Shown here: positions 19,106 through 27,600 of the stretch, one piece after another | How positions within the stretch are numbered: the stretch's first letter is position 1 | How the letters are laid out: each line of letters starts with the position of its first letter | Assembly: GCF_018459925.1 (NCBI RefSeq) | Contig: NZ_CP075371.1 | Span: forward strand, 1,736,001-1,800,000 | From: Nocardioides aquaticus | GTDB taxonomy: Bacteria; Actinomycetota; Actinomycetes; Propionibacteriales; Nocardioidaceae | Direction: 5' to 3' | Length of the DNA: 64,000 bases | Translations under genes and position numbers: made by a program | Notes under the pieces: model-generated | What the model was told of the DNA's origin: nothing | What the model saw: only the letters and a program-made list of their open reading frames with translations | Databases searched by the model: none

Positions 19106-19134
19106 ACACCCCCGGCCGGACGGGCCGGGGGTGT
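19106..19134. terminator. Bidirectional terminator between convergent genes
   Basis: A perfect 12-bp stem (ACACCCCCGGCC with GGCCGGGGGTGT) and a 5-nt loop lie between the + strand PHP gene and the - strand membrane gene that ends at 19161. The stem is GC-rich with no long T tract, as usual in high-GC actinobacteria. It can serve both strands. Confidence 0.85.
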
Positions 19135-19160
19135 ACACGACATGGCGGGTCCCCCTGGAC

Positions 19161-20495
19161 CTAGAGGCCGAACAGCAGGTACAACCCGGTGAACGTGTAC
19201 AGCGTCATGGCGCCGAGCAGCGGTAGCTGGCCGACGAGGTGACGCCGCGGCGGGAGGAGCTGCAGTGACCGGTCGTGGGCGACGATCACGCCGAGGACGT
19301 GCCCGACCACGATGGCCAGCACCTTGATGGTGGCCAGGAGAGTCGGGTTCGTCGACAAGAAGTAGCTGACACCCCACCCGCTGGTGCCGAACAGGTCCGA
19401 GCCGTTGCTGAGGGGGTCACTGACCTGGACCAGGGTCTGCTGACCGACCTCGACGAACAGGGTCAGGTAGTGGGCGACCATGTACCCGACGATGACCGGG
19501 ACGATGCTGGCGGCCAGTCGCCGGGGCATGTGGCGTCGTGGGGTGCCGTCGTTTCCTGGTCCGGCCGCGGCGACTGCGGCGAAGAAGGTCGTTCCCACCA
19601 GGGCGCAGGCCGCCAGCAGCACCCCGGTGTCGAGGGCGGTGTTGTCGAGCATGGTCCGCTGGCTGAAGCGGACCCACGGGACCGACTCGCGGAAGCTGTC
19701 GAAGGCGGTGGACCCGAGCAGCACCGCCACCACGGCGACCAGTCCTGCTTCTCCGCGGAGACCTGTCATGTTGCGCAGTGGGCTGACCATGATGAGGGTG
19801 CCGTCTGCTCGCCGCCCCCAGACTGACAGTCGGGACACCAGGTTCGCGTAGACCTCGAAGGGGTCGGACCGGGACAACCAGCTCGCCCCGAACACCGCCG
19901 CGCCGATCACGGTGGCGGCCAGGTACAGCGCGAACCAGAGCCGCAGCGGTCCGAGGTAGGTGGCTTCGGGGTACACCAGTTCGAGCCACACGAAGGCGAA
20001 GAGTCCGATCGCTGCCGGCCAGTACCCGAGCCAGGACGGCATGGTGGCGATGCCTTGGTCTGGGTCGCCGCCGGTCGCGCGGGCCAGGATGAGGTGGATG
20101 GTCCGGGCCGGGCTGGCCAGGCTGATCACCGGACCGAGGAGGAGCGAGACCGGGACGATGCCGACCCACAGCCACACGTAGACCAGGCCGAAGACCGGGT
20201 TGGTCAGGAGGTCCTCGCCCGCGACGGCGGCCCAGGCGGCGAATGCCGCGACCGCCAGGCCGATGGTTCTGACGGCCACGCGGAGGGCGGGGTGGTCGAT
20301 CACGACGGCGAGGGTGCGTGGCACGACCAGTCCCACCTCGGCGTCGGCGTAGCGCGCCCGGCGCCAGGCCAGCAGCAGGACCAGGAAGGACACCGTCAAG
20401 GCGGCGGTGCCTCCGGCGACCGCGAAGGAGGCCGGGATGGGGAGGTCGGCTCCGCCGCCCAGGCCGTGGGCCGAGACGTCCACGGCCGCTCCCAT
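19161..20495 (-). CDS. Polytopic membrane protein of the metal/redox island
   Basis: The protein has 444 residues and about ten hydrophobic segments. There are Cys-poor loops and conserved-looking Trp/Pro stretches (YPEATYLGPLRLWFALYL; MVAHYLTLFVEVGQQT). No catalytic or transporter motif stands out. It starts one base into the stop of the lipoprotein gene upstream (TGATG), so the two are one operon, divergent from the disulfide-relay operon across a shared operator. Related actinobacterial proteins sit near copper and cytochrome genes, which suggests envelope metal or oxidant handling. I cannot name a transport substrate. Confidence 0.7.
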   Translation of the reverse strand: MGAAVDVSAHGLGGGADLPIPASFAVAGGTAALTVSFLVLLLAWRRARYADAEVGLVVPRTLAVVIDHPALRVAVRTIGLAVAAFAAWAAVAGEDLLTNPVFGLVYVWLWVGIVPVSLLLGPVISLASPARTIHLILARATGGDPDQGIATMPSWLGYWPAAIGLFAFVWLELVYPEATYLGPLRLWFALYLAATVIGAAVFGASWLSRSDPFEVYANLVSRLSVWGRRADGTLIMVSPLRNMTGLRGEAGLVAVVAVLLGSTAFDSFRESVPWVRFSQRTMLDNTALDTGVLLAACALVGTTFFAAVAAAGPGNDGTPRRHMPRRLAASIVPVIVGYMVAHYLTLFVEVGQQTLVQVSDPLSNGSDLFGTSGWGVSYFLSTNPTLLATIKVLAIVVGHVLGVIVAHDRSLQLLPPRRHLVGQLPLLGAMTLYTFTGLYLLFGL

Positions 20496-20959
20496 CAGCT
20501 CACTTCCAGGAGCGCGACCACGTCGCCGGTGTCGTCGTCCTCGACCTCGACGGATCCGGGGGTCTGGACCGTCAGCTCGAAGGAGGTCTCGCCGGGCTGG
20601 AAGGGGAAGTACTGCTCGGGCTTGGAGTGGACGTGCAGCTCACCGGCCCGGTCGGCCTCGACGCTCACCGAGAGTGGGTCGCCGACATCGACGCTGATCT
20701 CCTGCGCGTTCGGGGTGATCTCCGCACCGTCCACGACGACGGCGAGGTCGGCCGGGGCGGGCTCGGCGACCTGCGACCGGGACGGCTCGTCACCCGACGG
20801 ACCGGAAGAGGTGGTTGAGGGGGTGGCTGAGGGGGGCGCCGTCGCCACCCCGTCACCGGTCGGTGCTGCTGCGTCCTCGGTGCCACACGCGGCGAGGAGT
20901 GTGAGGAGGATCGCGGCAAGCGCGGGAGCCACGGCCTTGGGCGTGATGACGATGCGCAT
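20495..20959 (-). CDS. Cupredoxin-like lipoprotein
   Basis: The protein has 154 residues. I set the start at 20959, where the product begins with a lipoprotein signal ending in the lipobox LLAACG near residue 22; the open frame continues further upstream but crosses the promoter. A Ser/Thr/Pro-rich linker is followed by a beta-sandwich of about 90 residues with DLAVVVDGAEITPNAQEISV and GELHVHSKPEQYF, the pattern of small cupredoxin-fold domains. The two histidines in HVHSKP could bind copper. It is co-translated with the polytopic membrane gene downstream and is divergent from the DsbA-like gene. Confidence 0.75.
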   Translation of the reverse strand: MRIVITPKAVAPALAAILLTLLAACGTEDAAAPTGDGVATAPPSATPSTTSSGPSGDEPSRSQVAEPAPADLAVVVDGAEITPNAQEISVDVGDPLSVSVEADRAGELHVHSKPEQYFPFQPGETSFELTVQTPGSVEVEDDDTGDVVALLEVS

Positions 20960-21036
20960 GGAGGTCCTTCCGAGGGAGGGTCGGCGGTACCGCGGCCCGC
21001 GGCGCGGGTGTGGCCGAGGGGTCGCTGGGCGTGATC

Positions 21037-21053
21037 TACGATGTTGGATAGTA
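21037..21053. promoter_or_regulatory. TAC-N11-GTA dyad, site A (disulfide-relay/lipoprotein divergent promoter)
   Basis: The 17-base element TACGATGTTGGATAGTA lies between the divergent lipoprotein gene and the DsbA-like gene. Its reverse complement starts TACTATC. The right half contains GATAGT, a plausible -10 for the + strand operon with a start site near 21060 and the ATG at 21079. The same pattern recurs at 25992, 30307, 39148 and 42031. It is a candidate operator of the BlaI-type repressor encoded at 25601-25969. Confidence 0.6.
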
Positions 21054-21078
21054 CTTGACGGCGAGCGGGAGGCAGGAC

Positions 21079-21741
21079 ATGCGGACACAGACCAAGGGTG
21101 GGATCGGCGTCATCTTGATCGCGCTGATCGCGATCGGCGCCGTGCTGTTCTTGAACCGGGGCGAGGCGGCACCGGCGGCGGTGGAGAAGACCTCTGATGG
21201 CGAGGACTCCCTGTTGGTGCGGGAGGACAGCCAGGTCGTGGGGGAGCCGGCGAGGTCGGGGAACGTGACCATGGTCGAGTTCCTCGACTTCGAGTGCGAG
21301 GCCTGCGGTGCGGTCTACCCAGCGGTCGAGCAGCTGCGGGCCGAGTACGACGGCCGCGTCACCTTCGTGGCCCGCTACTTCCCGCTCCCCGGCCACGTCA
21401 ACGCCGAACCGGCGGCACGCGCGGTGGAGTCGGCGGCCCGTCAGGGCGAGTTCGAGGCGATGTACCAGATGATGTACGAGACGCAGGCTGAGTGGGGGGA
21501 GAGCCAGGAGCCCAAGGACGACCTGTTCCGGTCCTACGCCGAGGATCTCGGCCTGGACATGGAGCAGTACGACGCCGACTTCGCGAGCCCCGAGGTGGCC
21601 GCCCGGGTGCAGCGCGACGTCGACGACGGCATGGAGCTCGGCGTCCAGGGCACCCCGACCTTCTACCTCGATGGCGAGCTGCTCCAGCCCCGGACCTACG
21701 AAGACTTCACTCAGGCGCTGGACGAGGCCCTCGAGTCGTGA
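21079..21741 (+). CDS. Membrane-anchored DsbA-like thioredoxin-fold oxidoreductase
   Basis: The protein has 220 residues. The ATG at 21079 follows GGGAGGCAGG; a TTG 24 bases upstream is less likely. One N-terminal anchor (about 8-26) precedes a DsbA/thioredoxin fold with the active site CEAC near residue 74 in FLDFECEACGAVYP and the cis-proline loop GVQGTPTFYLDG near the end. The helical insert of DsbA is present in the middle. It should form disulfides in exported proteins and be re-oxidised by the VKOR-family protein encoded next (4-nt overlap). It leads a five-gene operon under dyad site A. Confidence 0.9.
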   Translation: MRTQTKGGIGVILIALIAIGAVLFLNRGEAAPAAVEKTSDGEDSLLVREDSQVVGEPARSGNVTMVEFLDFECEACGAVYPAVEQLRAEYDGRVTFVARYFPLPGHVNAEPAARAVESAARQGEFEAMYQMMYETQAEWGESQEPKDDLFRSYAEDLGLDMEQYDADFASPEVAARVQRDVDDGMELGVQGTPTFYLDGELLQPRTYEDFTQALDEALES

Positions 21742-22382
21742 CCTCGGCGCTCGCACCCACCGGCCCCGCATCGGCTGACGTCGACGCCGGTGTCGGGCCG
21801 GATGTGCGGCCGCTGGCCTGGCTCCTGCTCCTCGGCGGGGTGACGGGTCTGCTCGCAGCAGCAACGCTCCTGGTCGAGAAGATCGCGCTCATCGCCGATC
21901 CCGCGTACGTGCCCAGCTGCAGCATCAACCCCGTGCTCAGCTGTGGGTCGATCATGTCGACCCCGCAGGCAGAGCTCTTCGGGTTCCCCAATCCGATCAT
22001 CGGAGTGGCGGCGTTCCCCGTGCTCGCTGCCACGGGCGCGGCGCTCCTGGCAGGCGCGCGGCTTGCGCGGTGGTACTGGCTCGGTCTCCAGGTGGGGGTC
22101 GTCCTGGGCCTGGCCCTCGTGGGCTGGCTGGTGTTCCAGAGTCTGTACCGCATCGGTGCCCTGTGCCCGTACTGCATGGTGGTCTGGGCGGTGGTGGTGC
22201 CAGTGGCCTTCTACGTCACGTCGTTCAACCTTCGCGCAGGACTGCTCGGAGGGGCCGCGGCGCGCTCGCGCGCGGTCCGGATGGTCGCGGAATCGCACGT
22301 ACTGGTGCTCGCGGTGGTGCTGGTGCTCGTCCTGGCGCTGGTCCTGCACCGCTTCTGGTCCTACTGGGTGACGGTGCTCTGA
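21738..22382 (+). CDS. VKOR-family disulfide-generating membrane protein
   Basis: The protein has 214 residues, a GTG start overlapping the DsbA stop, and four to five membrane segments. It carries the loop cysteine pair in [12 protein letters not shown] (about residues 55-66) and the CPYC quinone-side active site near residue 143 ([11 protein letters not shown]), the VKOR hallmark. VKOR homologues replace DsbB in actinobacteria and pass electrons from DsbA to quinone. A further hydrophobic helix closes the C-terminus. Its stop shares one base with the next ATG. Confidence 0.92.
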   Translation: MTSALAPTGPASADVDAGVGPDVRPLAWLLLLGGVTGLLAAATLLVEKIALIADPAYVPSCSINPVLSCGSIMSTPQAELFGFPNPIIGVAAFPVLAATGAALLAGARLARWYWLGLQVGVVLGLALVGWLVFQSLYRIGALCPYCMVVWAVVVPVAFYVTSFNLRAGLLGGAAARSRAVRMVAESHVLVLAVVLVLVLALVLHRFWSYWVTVL

Positions 22383-23149
22383 TGGGTGCTCAGGACGTGG
22401 TGCTGTCGGGGTCGATGCTGCTGGCGGTCCCGGTCGCGGTGCTCGCCGGCGTCGTGTCGTTCTTCTCGCCCTGCACGCTGCCGCTTCTGCCCGGTTACCT
22501 GTCCTACGTCGCCGGTGTCTCCGACGACGACGCAGCTGGCGGCGCGGCCGCCGGTGCTCCTGCTCGGTCCCGGGTCGTGGTAGGCACCGTGCTCTTCGTG
22601 GCAGGCTTCGCGGTCGTCTTCACCAGCTACGGGGTGCTGTTCGGCTCACTGGGCTCCTCGCTGGTCCGCTACCAGGAGACGCTCGTCCGGGTCTCGGGAG
22701 CGGTGCTGGTCGTGCTGGGGCTGCTGTTCGCGGGGCTCTCGGACCGGGTCCCGTTCCTGCAACGCACCCTGCGTCCCCGCTACCAGCCGCGGGTCGGGCT
22801 CGCGGGGGCACCGCTGCTCGGCATGGTCTTCGGGATCGGGTGGACCCCGTGCGTCGGACCCGCCCTGGCGGCGGTCCTCGCACTGGCGACGACAAGCGCC
22901 ACGGCCGGTCGCGGCGCAGCCCTGTCCTTCGCCTACAGCCTGGGCATCGGCGTCCCGTTCCTGCTGGCCGCGATCTGGTACGCCCGCGCACGTCGCCTGC
23001 TGGTGTGGGTACGCCGCCACTCCACGGCCATCGCCCGCGTGGGCGGCGGTGTGCTGGTCCTGATTGGGCTGCTCCAGCTCAGCGGGGCCTGGTCGGAGAT
23101 GGTCGCCCAGGTGCAGGTCTGGGTCGCCGGCTGGCAGGTGCCGCTGTGA
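22382..23149 (+). CDS. CcdA/DsbD-type transmembrane thiol reductase
   Basis: The protein has 255 residues and six or seven membrane helices. The conserved [19 protein letters not shown] motif near residues 19-37 and the second cysteine in [13 protein letters not shown] near 160 are the CcdA redox pair. The family carries reductant from cytosolic thioredoxin across the membrane to TlpA/ResA-type proteins, one of which is encoded next with a 4-nt overlap. Reductive and oxidative relays are thus side by side in one operon. CcdA also feeds cytochrome c maturation, which fits the ResB and CcsB genes at 36.5-39.1 kb. Confidence 0.92.
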   Translation: MGAQDVVLSGSMLLAVPVAVLAGVVSFFSPCTLPLLPGYLSYVAGVSDDDAAGGAAAGAPARSRVVVGTVLFVAGFAVVFTSYGVLFGSLGSSLVRYQETLVRVSGAVLVVLGLLFAGLSDRVPFLQRTLRPRYQPRVGLAGAPLLGMVFGIGWTPCVGPALAAVLALATTSATAGRGAALSFAYSLGIGVPFLLAAIWYARARRLLVWVRRHSTAIARVGGGVLVLIGLLQLSGAWSEMVAQVQVWVAGWQVPL

Positions 23150-23790
23150 GCGCACCGGTACCCGAGCCGGACCGCGCAGGACCGGAGCGCAACCTGAAGG
23201 GCTCCGCCGTCCTGCTCCTCGTCCTGGTGCTGGTCGCTGTCGCAGCCTGGTACCTGACCAGCCCCGCCCGCGACTCCACCGACACCGCCGCCTCGAGCAG
23301 TGTCGGCAGCGGGGACGTCATCCAGCAGTACGCCGAGGGCGACCGGAAGGCGGTCGAGCCGTTCGTCGGGGCGCTGCTCGACGGCGGCGAGTTCGACAGC
23401 ACCGCCCTCCAGGGCGGCGTCTCGGTGGTGAACGTCTGGGGCTCCTGGTGCGGCCCCTGCCGCGAAGAGGCTCCTGTCCTGGCGCAGGTGGCAGGCGAGA
23501 CCGAGGATGAGGGGGTGCAGTTCCTCGGCATCAACGTGCGTGACAACCCTGACGCCGCTAGGGCCTTCGAGCGCACCTTCGACGTGCCATATCCCAGCAT
23601 CGTGCCGGATGACAGTCCAGAGGCGCTTCTTGCCTTCGGGGGGTTGTTGGCCTCAGCCGCGGTTCCGTCCACCGTGGTGGTGGACCCAGACGGGAGGGTC
23701 GCGGCCCGGGTGGTGGGCACCGTGACGGCGCCGACGCTCCGCGCCCTGATCGAGGACGCGTCGACGGGGTCTGCGGTGACAGGTCGGTGA
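23146..23790 (+). CDS. TlpA/ResA-like extracytoplasmic thioredoxin
   Basis: The protein has 214 residues and a GTG start coupled to the CcdA gene. One N-terminal anchor (about 17-37) precedes a Ser/Thr/Ala linker and a thioredoxin domain with WCGPC near residue 104 ([17 protein letters not shown]) and the cis-proline loop [14 protein letters not shown]. This is the pattern of ResA/CcmG/TlpA proteins that reduce apocytochrome c or Cu-centre thiols. It is probably reduced by the adjacent CcdA. The downstream DUF3152 gene overlaps it by 4 nt. Confidence 0.92.
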   Translation: MSAPVPEPDRAGPERNLKGSAVLLLVLVLVAVAAWYLTSPARDSTDTAASSSVGSGDVIQQYAEGDRKAVEPFVGALLDGGEFDSTALQGGVSVVNVWGSWCGPCREEAPVLAQVAGETEDEGVQFLGINVRDNPDAARAFERTFDVPYPSIVPDDSPEALLAFGGLLASAAVPSTVVVDPDGRVAARVVGTVTAPTLRALIEDASTGSAVTGR

Positions 23791-24581
23791 CTGCCCGGCC
23801 CGGTGTGCACCGTCCCCGTCCCCGTCCGCGGTGGCACCGCACTGCTGGGGGGTGGAGTGCCGTGGTGGCAGTGGCGCTGATGGCCGCGACCGTGGCGACC
23901 TCGACCGGTGCGGCTCGAAGCACGGTCGAGAGCTCGACCCCCGGGGTGACGCCATCGATCAACCTCGGACCCGCGCCCGCCCGTGCACCCGGCCTGGAGG
24001 CGGTCCCGGCCGCTGAGCCCGTACGCCGACCCGTCGAGGGCACCCGGTTCCTTCCCGTGGTGCCCCAGCAGGCGGAGGGGACGTTCGCCGTCGCGCCGGC
24101 GCAGGGTGGGTCATCCGGTCCAGCCGACCTGACCTACGTGGTGGAGGTCGAGCGCGGCCTGCCGTACTCCGCCGCCGACGTCGCGACCCAGGTCGACGCG
24201 GTGCTGGGCGACGAGCGCGGATGGACCGGGGTCGTGGGCACGACCTTCGACCGTGTCGAGGCAACAGCAGATCTCCGGGTGCGCCTGGCCTCACCCGACA
24301 CCACCGACCGGCTGTGTGCGCCGCTGCTTACCCGCGGTCAGGTCTCCTGCCGCAACGGCGACCTGGTGGTGCTCAACGCCGTGCGCTGGGCGGTCGGGGT
24401 GCCCCACTACGGCGGCCGGGTGGCTGACTACCGGCGCTACGTGGTGAACCACGAGGTGGGTCACGCCCTGGGACAAGGACACGTGTCGTGCCCCTCGCCC
24501 GGGGCGCCGGCCCCCGTCATGGTTCAGCAGACCTACGGCTTGCAGGGTTGCCGACCCAACCCGTGGCCGGCGGTGGGCTGA
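23787..24581 (+). CDS. DUF3152 exported zinc-metallopeptidase-like protein
   Basis: The protein has 264 residues, a GTG start overlapping the TlpA stop, and an N-terminal membrane/export segment at about 23-42. The C-terminal 170 residues match the actinobacterial DUF3152 domain and include the extended zinc motif HEVGHALGQGH near residue 227, of metzincin form. Four cysteines flank the domain (CAPLL, SCRNGD, SCPSPG, GCRPNP) and could form two disulfides made by the same operon's relay. The catalytic role is untested in any family member I know of. It is the last gene of the operon and converges on the M56 gene. Confidence 0.85.
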   Translation: MTARPGVHRPRPRPRWHRTAGGWSAVVAVALMAATVATSTGAARSTVESSTPGVTPSINLGPAPARAPGLEAVPAAEPVRRPVEGTRFLPVVPQQAEGTFAVAPAQGGSSGPADLTYVVEVERGLPYSAADVATQVDAVLGDERGWTGVVGTTFDRVEATADLRVRLASPDTTDRLCAPLLTRGQVSCRNGDLVVLNAVRWAVGVPHYGGRVADYRRYVVNHEVGHALGQGHVSCPSPGAPAPVMVQQTYGLQGCRPNPWPAVG

Positions 24582-24608
24582 GGAGGACCGGGCCCGGGTG
24601 CGTGGGCC

Positions 24609-25604
24609 TCAGGGAGCGTCGAGGATGGCGGGCAGCAACTGATCGTCTCGGGACTCGACGTAGACGCAGCACCCGGTGGTGGCGGCGTCGAATGCGGGAG
24701 CCAGGGCCAGGGCGACCGGCGTCGCCAGCAGGGCCAGCCCTGCTACGGCGGCCCCACCGGCGCGTGCGCGGGCGTGACCGACCGGTGTGCCTGCGAGACG
24801 GGTGACGCGGGTCGTGACCTGTGCCCCGGCGACCGCGGGAGCAGCGGCGCGGGTCGCGGGGGCACCGGCCATCCTCATCGTTGCCAGGGCCTGGGCGAGC
24901 TGCCGGCGCTCGGCGGGAGCGCGGACGACGTCGTCGGCCTGCATCTCGGCCAGCGCAGCGATCGCCTGTGGGGCGGCCGCGAGGAGTGGCCACCAGGCGA
25001 AGGTGCGTGCCAGGGCTGTGGCGAAGGCCAGCGCGAGGTCGTGCCGCACCCGCAGGTGCACCCGCTCGTGGGCCAGGACAAGGGCCAGCTGCTCGGGGGT
25101 GAGCAGCGAGGCAGCCCCGGAGGTGACCACGATCTGCGGTCGGCGGCCGGGCAGGCAGTAGACCAGCGGAACCGGGTGGGAGAGCAGGAGGTAGCCGTCG
25201 GGATGGGGCGCGCCGACCATGTCCAGCGACATGCGTTGGGAGCCCCGCTCGAGGCCGGCCCGGCGGAGGTCGACCACCGTGAGCAGGAGGACGCGCAGCA
25301 GGAGCGCGCCGACGGTGCCTGCTGCGATGGCGGCGAGGAGCGCTCCTCCCGGATTGGGGTAGTGGTGGGCGAGCTCGATCGGGCTCAGCTGCATGATCGC
25401 CGCCACCTGGTCCTCGGGTGCCAGGGGGATCGCCAGGGTGAGACCGCCGAGAGCGAGGCAGAGCACGACCGAGACCGTGACTGTCTGCCACGCCCAGATC
25501 CCGGCCGCGGGGAACCTGCGTACCCACCGCGCCCGGGTGAGGACACGGTGCCCCAGGGTCGAGGTGGCCGCCGCGAACGTGATGAGGATGAGGGTCGAGA
25601 TCAT
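24609..25604 (-). CDS. M56-family (BlaR1-like) membrane protease
   Basis: The protein has 331 residues. Hydrophobic segments lie near 1-20, 38-60, 95-118 and close to the C-terminus; the cytosolic protease loop holds LVLAHERVHLRVRHD near residue 178 (an HExxH motif), preceded by PQIVVTSGAASLLTPEQ. That is the M56/BlaR1/MecR1 plan without the penicillin-binding sensor domain. Its start overlaps the stop of the BlaI-type gene by 4 nt, so sensor protease and repressor are made together. By analogy with BlaR1 it should cleave the repressor after sensing an envelope signal; the signal is unknown. Confidence 0.9.
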   Translation of the reverse strand: MISTLILITFAAATSTLGHRVLTRARWVRRFPAAGIWAWQTVTVSVVLCLALGGLTLAIPLAPEDQVAAIMQLSPIELAHHYPNPGGALLAAIAAGTVGALLLRVLLLTVVDLRRAGLERGSQRMSLDMVGAPHPDGYLLLSHPVPLVYCLPGRRPQIVVTSGAASLLTPEQLALVLAHERVHLRVRHDLALAFATALARTFAWWPLLAAAPQAIAALAEMQADDVVRAPAERRQLAQALATMRMAGAPATRAAAPAVAGAQVTTRVTRLAGTPVGHARARAGGAAVAGLALLATPVALALAPAFDAATTGCCVYVESRDDQLLPAILDAP

Positions 25605-25969
25605 GGCTGGGAGTTGCCCGACTCATCCAGCGCGGCGCGGAGCTCCGCCAGCTCCGCCGGGTCGAGCTGGCCGACGAAGTGCAGCAGCGTGGAGCCGCGG
25701 TCGCCGCTGCTGCTGAGGACCTGGCCCAGGAGTGCCGCGGTGTGCTCCTCGCGGCTGGTGGTTGGCACGTAGAGGAAGGCCCGACCCGACTTCTCCCGGC
25801 GGACCAGGCCCTTGCCGTGCAGGTTGTCGAGGACCGTCATCACGGTCGTGTAGGCGAGGGGACGCTCGCGCTGCAGGTCCTCGAGGACTTCGCGGACCGC
25901 GGTGGGCCGGTCCCAGTCCCACAGGCGCTGCATCACGGCCGCCTCGAGCTGGCCCAGGTCCTTCACCAC
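25601..25969 (-). CDS. blaI: BlaI/MecI/CopY-family repressor
   Basis: The protein has 122 residues and a GTG start. It is a winged-helix domain (LEAAVMQRLWDWDRPTAVRE, then YTTVMTVLDNLHGKGLVRRE) followed by a C-terminal dimerisation helix. BlaI-family proteins bind short dyads with TAC/GTA halves and are removed by proteolysis through their M56 partner, encoded downstream with 4-nt overlap. A candidate operator lies 23-39 bases upstream of the start, and four more occur across the island, so this is the best candidate for its master regulator. The symbol denotes the family, not proven beta-lactam control. Confidence 0.88.
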   Translation of the reverse strand: MVKDLGQLEAAVMQRLWDWDRPTAVREVLEDLQRERPLAYTTVMTVLDNLHGKGLVRREKSGRAFLYVPTTSREEHTAALLGQVLSSSGDRGSTLLHFVGQLDPAELAELRAALDESGNSQP

Positions 25970-25991
25970 AGCCGCGCTCCACCGCGACTAG

Positions 25992-26008
25992 TACTGTTGG
26001 TCATAGTA
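25992..26008. promoter_or_regulatory. TAC-N11-GTA dyad, site B (blaI/lnt divergent promoter)
   Basis: TACTGTTGGTCATAGTA sits between the divergent blaI-type gene and lnt. The right half contains CATAGT, a -10-like hexamer serving lnt (GTG at 26041). It has the same length and outer bases as site A. Its location implies autoregulation of the repressor and control of lnt. Confidence 0.6.
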
Positions 26009-26040
26009 ATATTGTCCCACACGAGAACGAGGTCGCCCGG

Positions 26041-27600
26041 GTGTCGTCACCGCCCCGCCTGGTCCGCCCGGTCCAGCCGTTTCTGGTCGCGGGGGCCTCC
26101 CTGGGTGCTGGCCTGCTGGCCTCCGCCGGGTTCGAGCCGCTGGCCGTGGGATGGCTCGTCCCGCTGGGCACGGCGTGCTGGCTTGCTGTCACGGCGGGAG
26201 CGGGCCGCACGGTCGCTGCCGCTTCCGGACTGCTTTTCGGGCTCGGGTTCTTCCTGCCCCTCCTGGCGTGGCTTGGGCCCTCCATCGGGGTAGGGGCCTG
26301 GGTGGGACTCGGCATCGTGCAGGCCTTGTGGTTCGGCCTCGCTGGGACCGCGGTCCGTGCCGTGCGCGGCGTGCCCGGCGCCGCCCTGGCGAGCGCAGCC
26401 GTGCTCACGGCCGTCGAGCTGGCACGGCAGTCCTGGCCGTTCGGCGGCCTGCCGTGGGGCCGCGCGGGCTTTTCGGTCGTGGACACGGCGTGGTCAGGGC
26501 TGCTGCCCTGGATCGGCGTGACCGGCACCACCTTCGTCTTGATGCTGCTTGCCGCGACCGCCGCGGAGGCGGTGCGCGAGGCCGGCGTGCGGACGCTGTC
26601 CACCGTGGTCGTCGTTGCCGTCTGTTCGGTGATCCCGCAGATGGCGCCACCCGTGACCGCCTCCAGCAAGGAGACCTTCACCGTCGCTGCGGTGCAGGGA
26701 GGGGTCCCTGGCGACGGAAGATCGGTCGCGGCCTTTCACCGCACCATCACCCGCGCGCACCGGGACGCGACGGTGCGGCTGGCCCAACAGGTGGCTGACG
26801 GCGACGTCGCGAAACCGGACCTGGTGGTCTGGCCGGAGAGCTCGACGGCCGTCGACCCCGTGAACGATCCCCGCGCCCGGCGTGCCGTGGACGAGGCGAG
26901 CCGCGCGATCGGCGTGCCCCTGCTGGTGAACGGCATCGTGAGCGCCGACGACCCGGATGAGGCACTGAACCAGGCCCTGCTGTGGAACCCCGGCGGCGGA
27001 GCAGGTGCTCGGTACACCAAGCGCCACCCGGTCCCGTTCGGCGAGTACGTCCCTTTCCGCGACCTGCTCGGAGGCGCCTCGGACCGCTTCCGCGAGATCC
27101 CCCGCAACATCCTGCCGGGCCGGGAGACCCCGCCGATGGAGGTCGTCGGCGACGATGTCGTCGAGGTCGCCATGGCCATCTGCTTCGACGTGGCCTACGA
27201 CGACGTCATCGCGCCCCAGGTCGCCGCGGGCGCGCAGGTCGTGGTCGTGCAGACCAGCAACGCGACCTTCACCGGCACCAGCCAGCTGGACCAGCAGCTT
27301 GCCCTGACCCGTGCCCGGGCGCTCGAGGTCGGCCGCGCGGTCGTGGTCTCCTCGGTCAACGGGGTGAGCGCCGTGATCGATCCCGAGGGCGTCGTGGTCG
27401 CCCAGTCACCCACCCAGGTCACCGACGTGCTCGTGCAGCGAGTCCCGCTGGTTGCCGACCTCACCCCGGTTACACGTCTGGCTCCCGTGCTGGGACCGGC
27501 GGTGTGGCTGCTGGCTGGGTTGTCGTTGGGTCTGGCGGTGGTCCAACGACGCCGCCAGGCCGTCCCGACAGTCGTGCGAGGTAGTCGTTGTACGCGTTGA
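26041..27600 (+). CDS. lnt: Apolipoprotein N-acyltransferase
   Basis: The protein has 519 residues. The GTG at 26041 is the first plausible start after the promoter; the open frame extends upstream across the operator. Six to seven membrane helices fill residues 10-210, followed by a nitrilase-type domain with the catalytic triad: Glu in LVVWPESS near 266, Lys in YTKRHPVPFGEYVPF near 326 and Cys in MAICFDVAYDD near 381. A final membrane helix closes the protein. Lnt adds the third acyl chain to lipoproteins. Its last 131 bases overlap the convergent CopD-CtaG gene. Several lipoproteins in the island are possible clients. Confidence 0.92.
   Translation: MSSPPRLVRPVQPFLVAGASLGAGLLASAGFEPLAVGWLVPLGTACWLAVTAGAGRTVAAASGLLFGLGFFLPLLAWLGPSIGVGAWVGLGIVQALWFGLAGTAVRAVRGVPGAALASAAVLTAVELARQSWPFGGLPWGRAGFSVVDTAWSGLLPWIGVTGTTFVLMLLAATAAEAVREAGVRTLSTVVVVAVCSVIPQMAPPVTASSKETFTVAAVQGGVPGDGRSVAAFHRTITRAHRDATVRLAQQVADGDVAKPDLVVWPESSTAVDPVNDPRARRAVDEASRAIGVPLLVNGIVSADDPDEALNQALLWNPGGGAGARYTKRHPVPFGEYVPFRDLLGGASDRFREIPRNILPGRETPPMEVVGDDVVEVAMAICFDVAYDDVIAPQVAAGAQVVVVQTSNATFTGTSQLDQQLALTRARALEVGRAVVVSSVNGVSAVIDPEGVVVAQSPTQVTDVLVQRVPLVADLTPVTRLAPVLGPAVWLLAGLSLGLAVVQRRRQAVPTVVRGSRCTR

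Noticed and set aside
24575..24608. Possible terminator between DUF3152 and the M56 gene
   Set aside because: Only short stems (CTGAGG with CCTCAG) with a long loop could be drawn; not convincing.
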